Origin: Alphaproteobacteria bacterium
GTDB lineage: Bacteria > Pseudomonadota > Alphaproteobacteria > MED-G09
NCBI GenBank assembly: GCA_018658685.1
Contig: JABHUT010000029.1
Coordinates: forward strand, 1-7,746
Direction of reading: 5' to 3'
DNA length: 7,746 nucleotides
In this document: positions 6,566 through 7,746 of the stretch, piece after piece
Layout of the letters: every line of letters begins with the position of its first letter
Numbering within the stretch: the stretch's first letter is position 1
Program-made: the position numbers and the translations under genes
Notes under the pieces: model-generated
What the model saw: only the letters and a program-made list of their open reading frames with translations
Databases searched by the model: none
What the model was told of the DNA's origin: nothing

Positions 6566-7570
6566 ATGATAAATTTAGGAAAAAAAAATTTAATAACTGA
6601 TGTTGATGGAATCTTAGTTGGGAATGCTCAAAATAAAGAGGTTGCAACTGGGTGCACTGTCATCACTCCAATAGAAGGTTCACTTGCATCTGCAGATGTT
6701 CGGGGTGGAGCACCTGGAACAAGAGAGGTAGGAGCCCTGAATCCATATAATCTGGTCGATTCAGTTGATTCTATTGTTTTATCAGGGGGATCAACCTGGG
6801 GATTAGAGGCAGCAAGCAGTGTAGCAAATTACATTGGTGCTGAAGGAAGGGGTTATAGACCCTCATCAAAATTTAAAAATGTTCCCATGATACCTAGTGC
6901 TATTTTATATGACCTAGCAAATGGTGGGGATAAAAATTGGGCTGAAAAGCCTCCTTATTCGTCACTTGGGATTGAAGCTGCTTCCAACTTATCTGATAAA
7001 ATAGAGCTAGGTAATTTTGGTGCAGGATATGGTTCTCAAGCTGGTTCATTAAAGGGAGGACTTGGAAGCGCATCATTTGTAACAAATGATGGAATACAGG
7101 TTGGCGGAATATTTGCAGTAAATAGTTATGGATCAACTGTAAATAATGAAACAGGACAATTTTGGGCAGCAACAGATGAAAATGAAAATGAATTTGGTGG
7201 AAAAGGTGTCCCAACCTTTGCGCCAAATGACGCTTTATCTGGAACAGCAACTAGAGAAGCACTTTCAGGTCAAAATACAACAATAGGTGTGATAGCAACA
7301 AATGCTAAATTGGATTCTAAAGCCGCAAAGAGAATTGCCATCATGTCACATTCTGGAATGTCGCGAGCAATTAGGCCTATCCATTCGCCTGTTGACGGTG
7401 ATGTAATTTTTGTACTAAGCACGGGTACATTAAACAAAGAATTAAACCTTAATGATGTAAATACAATTGGAGAGTTGGGAGCAAGAGTTTGCTCAAGGTC
7501 AATAGCCAGAGGTGTTTATGAGGCAGAAAGTATCTTAGGAATAAAATCGTGGAAAGAATTATATGAGTAA
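6566..7570 (+). CDS. P1-family (DmpA/NylC-like) self-processing amidohydrolase, aminopeptidase or amidase
   Basis: The protein has 334 residues from ATG 6566. It opens with NLITDVDGILVGNA, the conserved start of P1-family peptidases, which include DmpA L-aminopeptidase/D-esterase, BapA beta-aminopeptidase and the nylon-oligomer hydrolase NylC. The precursor should cut itself at N237-T238 in the QNTTIGVIATNA motif, leaving Thr238 as N-terminal nucleophile. The DGD pair D277/D279 lies 39 residues on, the same spacing as NylC Thr267 to Asp306. K163 (KGGLGSAS) and N186 (VNSYGS) occupy the usual supporting positions. Threonine instead of the serine of DmpA/BapA places it nearer NylC. A TTG at 6548 in the same frame would add six residues, but the family's N-terminus favours the ATG. 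Neither start has a clear ribosome-binding site. No signal peptide is seen, so it is probably cytoplasmic. The substrate is unknown: N-terminal beta-amino acids, D-amino acids or other amides are options. Confidence 0.88.
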   Translation: MINLGKKNLITDVDGILVGNAQNKEVATGCTVITPIEGSLASADVRGGAPGTREVGALNPYNLVDSVDSIVLSGGSTWGLEAASSVANYIGAEGRGYRPSSKFKNVPMIPSAILYDLANGGDKNWAEKPPYSSLGIEAASNLSDKIELGNFGAGYGSQAGSLKGGLGSASFVTNDGIQVGGIFAVNSYGSTVNNETGQFWAATDENENEFGGKGVPTFAPNDALSGTATREALSGQNTTIGVIATNAKLDSKAAKRIAIMSHSGMSRAIRPIHSPVDGDVIFVLSTGTLNKELNLNDVNTIGELGARVCSRSIARGVYEAESILGIKSWKELYE

Positions 7571-7590
7571 TTCTTTCTTTATTATTTTTG
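7552..7590 (+). terminator. Candidate rho-independent terminator spanning the stop codon of the P1-family gene
   Basis: GAAAGAATTA (7552-7561) and TAATTCTTTC (7568-7577) form a perfect 10-bp stem with a six-base loop, followed by a T-rich run at 7578-7589. The TAA stop (7568-7570) opens the 3' arm. The stem has only two G-C pairs, so it is weak, but a chance perfect 10-bp repeat followed by Ts is unlikely. Confidence 0.5.
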
Positions 7591-7599
7591 GTTTATAAT
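7571..7599 (+). promoter_or_regulatory. Probable promoter of tRNA-Arg
   Basis: A consensus TATAAT box lies at 7594-7599, ending nine bases before the tRNA, so transcription would begin within a few bases of the mature 5' end. The -35 at 17-base spacing (7571-7576, TTCTTT) is poor and overlaps the terminator stem of the preceding gene. Confidence 0.5.
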
Positions 7600-7608
7600 G
7601 TTTAGAAT

Positions 7609-7685
7609 GCGCCGGTAGCTCAGCTGGATAGAGTACTTGACTACGAATCAAGGGGTCGGGAGTTCGAATCTTCCCCGGCGCGCCA
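7609..7685 (+). tRNA. tRNA-Arg (anticodon ACG)
   Basis: This 77-base gene folds as a full cloverleaf with encoded CCA (7683-7685). The acceptor stem GCGCCGG/CCGGCGC is seven perfect pairs. The D arm is GCTC/GAGT with one G-U. The anticodon stem CTTGA/TCAAG encloses CTACGAA with anticodon ACG at 7643-7645. The T arm is GGGAG-TTCGAAT-CTTCC with one G-U. The D loop contains the A20 position used for arginine identity in E. coli. The wobble A is expected to become inosine, so the tRNA would read CGU, CGC and CGA. The discriminator base is G (7682), whereas the E. coli ACG isoacceptor has A. Confidence 0.97.
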
Positions 7686-7707
7686 TTATTAAATTATTGT
7701 GGGAATT

Positions 7708-7746
7708 ATGGATTATTTATTTTTATTCTTTTTAGTACTCTTATTA
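7708..7746 (+). CDS. Start of an unidentified protein with a hydrophobic N-terminus (cut by window edge)
   Basis: From ATG 7708, thirteen codons are visible, reading MDYLFLFFLVLLL. A GGGAA site at 7701-7705 is a plausible but close ribosome-binding site. The run of Leu, Phe and Val indicates a transmembrane segment or signal anchor, so the product is probably a membrane protein. Too little is present to name a family. It lies 22 bases after the tRNA and could be transcribed from the same promoter. Confidence 0.45.
   Translation, partial: MDYLFLFFLVLLL

Noticed and set aside
6900..7250. Open 116-codon frame on the minus strand inside the P1-family gene
   Set aside because: It is antisense to a well-conserved coding region, its product is low-complexity (rich in His, Leu and Gln), and no ribosome-binding site is seen. 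It is a shadow of codon use on the other strand.

Overview
The window is AT-rich (by eye about one third G+C) and densely packed. Intergenic gaps are short, and Shine-Dalgarno-like sites precede three of the minus-strand genes. The gene families and the bacterial tRNA-Arg(ACG) with an encoded CCA fit a bacterial chromosome. The composition and compact layout suggest a streamlined, possibly marine, proteobacterium. That is an inference from style; no phylogenetic marker here fixes the lineage. I see no phage, insertion sequence, CRISPR or restriction genes.

Minus-strand unit 1 (about 2840 down to 1) holds a GltD-like FAD/NAD(P)H oxidoreductase with N-terminal and C-terminal Fe-S domains. A four-base ATGA overlap joins it to the fused gamma-alpha subunit of a 2-oxoacid:acceptor oxidoreductase, which runs off the left edge. 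The expected TPP-binding beta subunit would lie beyond base 1. Together they look like a three-subunit, NAD(P)-linked 2-oxoacid (probably 2-oxoglutarate) oxidoreductase. The start codon of the first gene sits at the end of a perfect 10-bp inverted repeat whose loop carries a G-rich ribosome-binding site.

Minus-strand unit 2 (6499 down to 2868) encodes a secreted gamma-glutamyltransferase, then a MatB-type malonyl-CoA synthetase, then a small NTF2-fold protein with a limonene-epoxide-hydrolase-like catalytic set. The gaps are 16 and 22 bases, so the three genes are probably one operon. A candidate terminator at 2841-2875 closes it and separates it from unit 1.

The plus strand (6566 to 7746) starts divergently from the gamma-glutamyltransferase gene. 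It encodes a P1-family (DmpA/NylC-like) self-cleaving N-terminal nucleophile amidohydrolase with a predicted threonine nucleophile. A hairpin straddling its stop codon, a TATAAT box and tRNA-Arg(ACG) follow, then the first 13 codons of a protein with a hydrophobic N-terminus.

Genes 2868-7570 may form a scavenging module. A periplasmic enzyme would remove gamma-glutamyl groups, a cytoplasmic self-processing amidase would cut unusual amides, and a CoA ligase would activate a dicarboxylic or other short acid. No substrate can be read from the sequence, so this link is a hypothesis.
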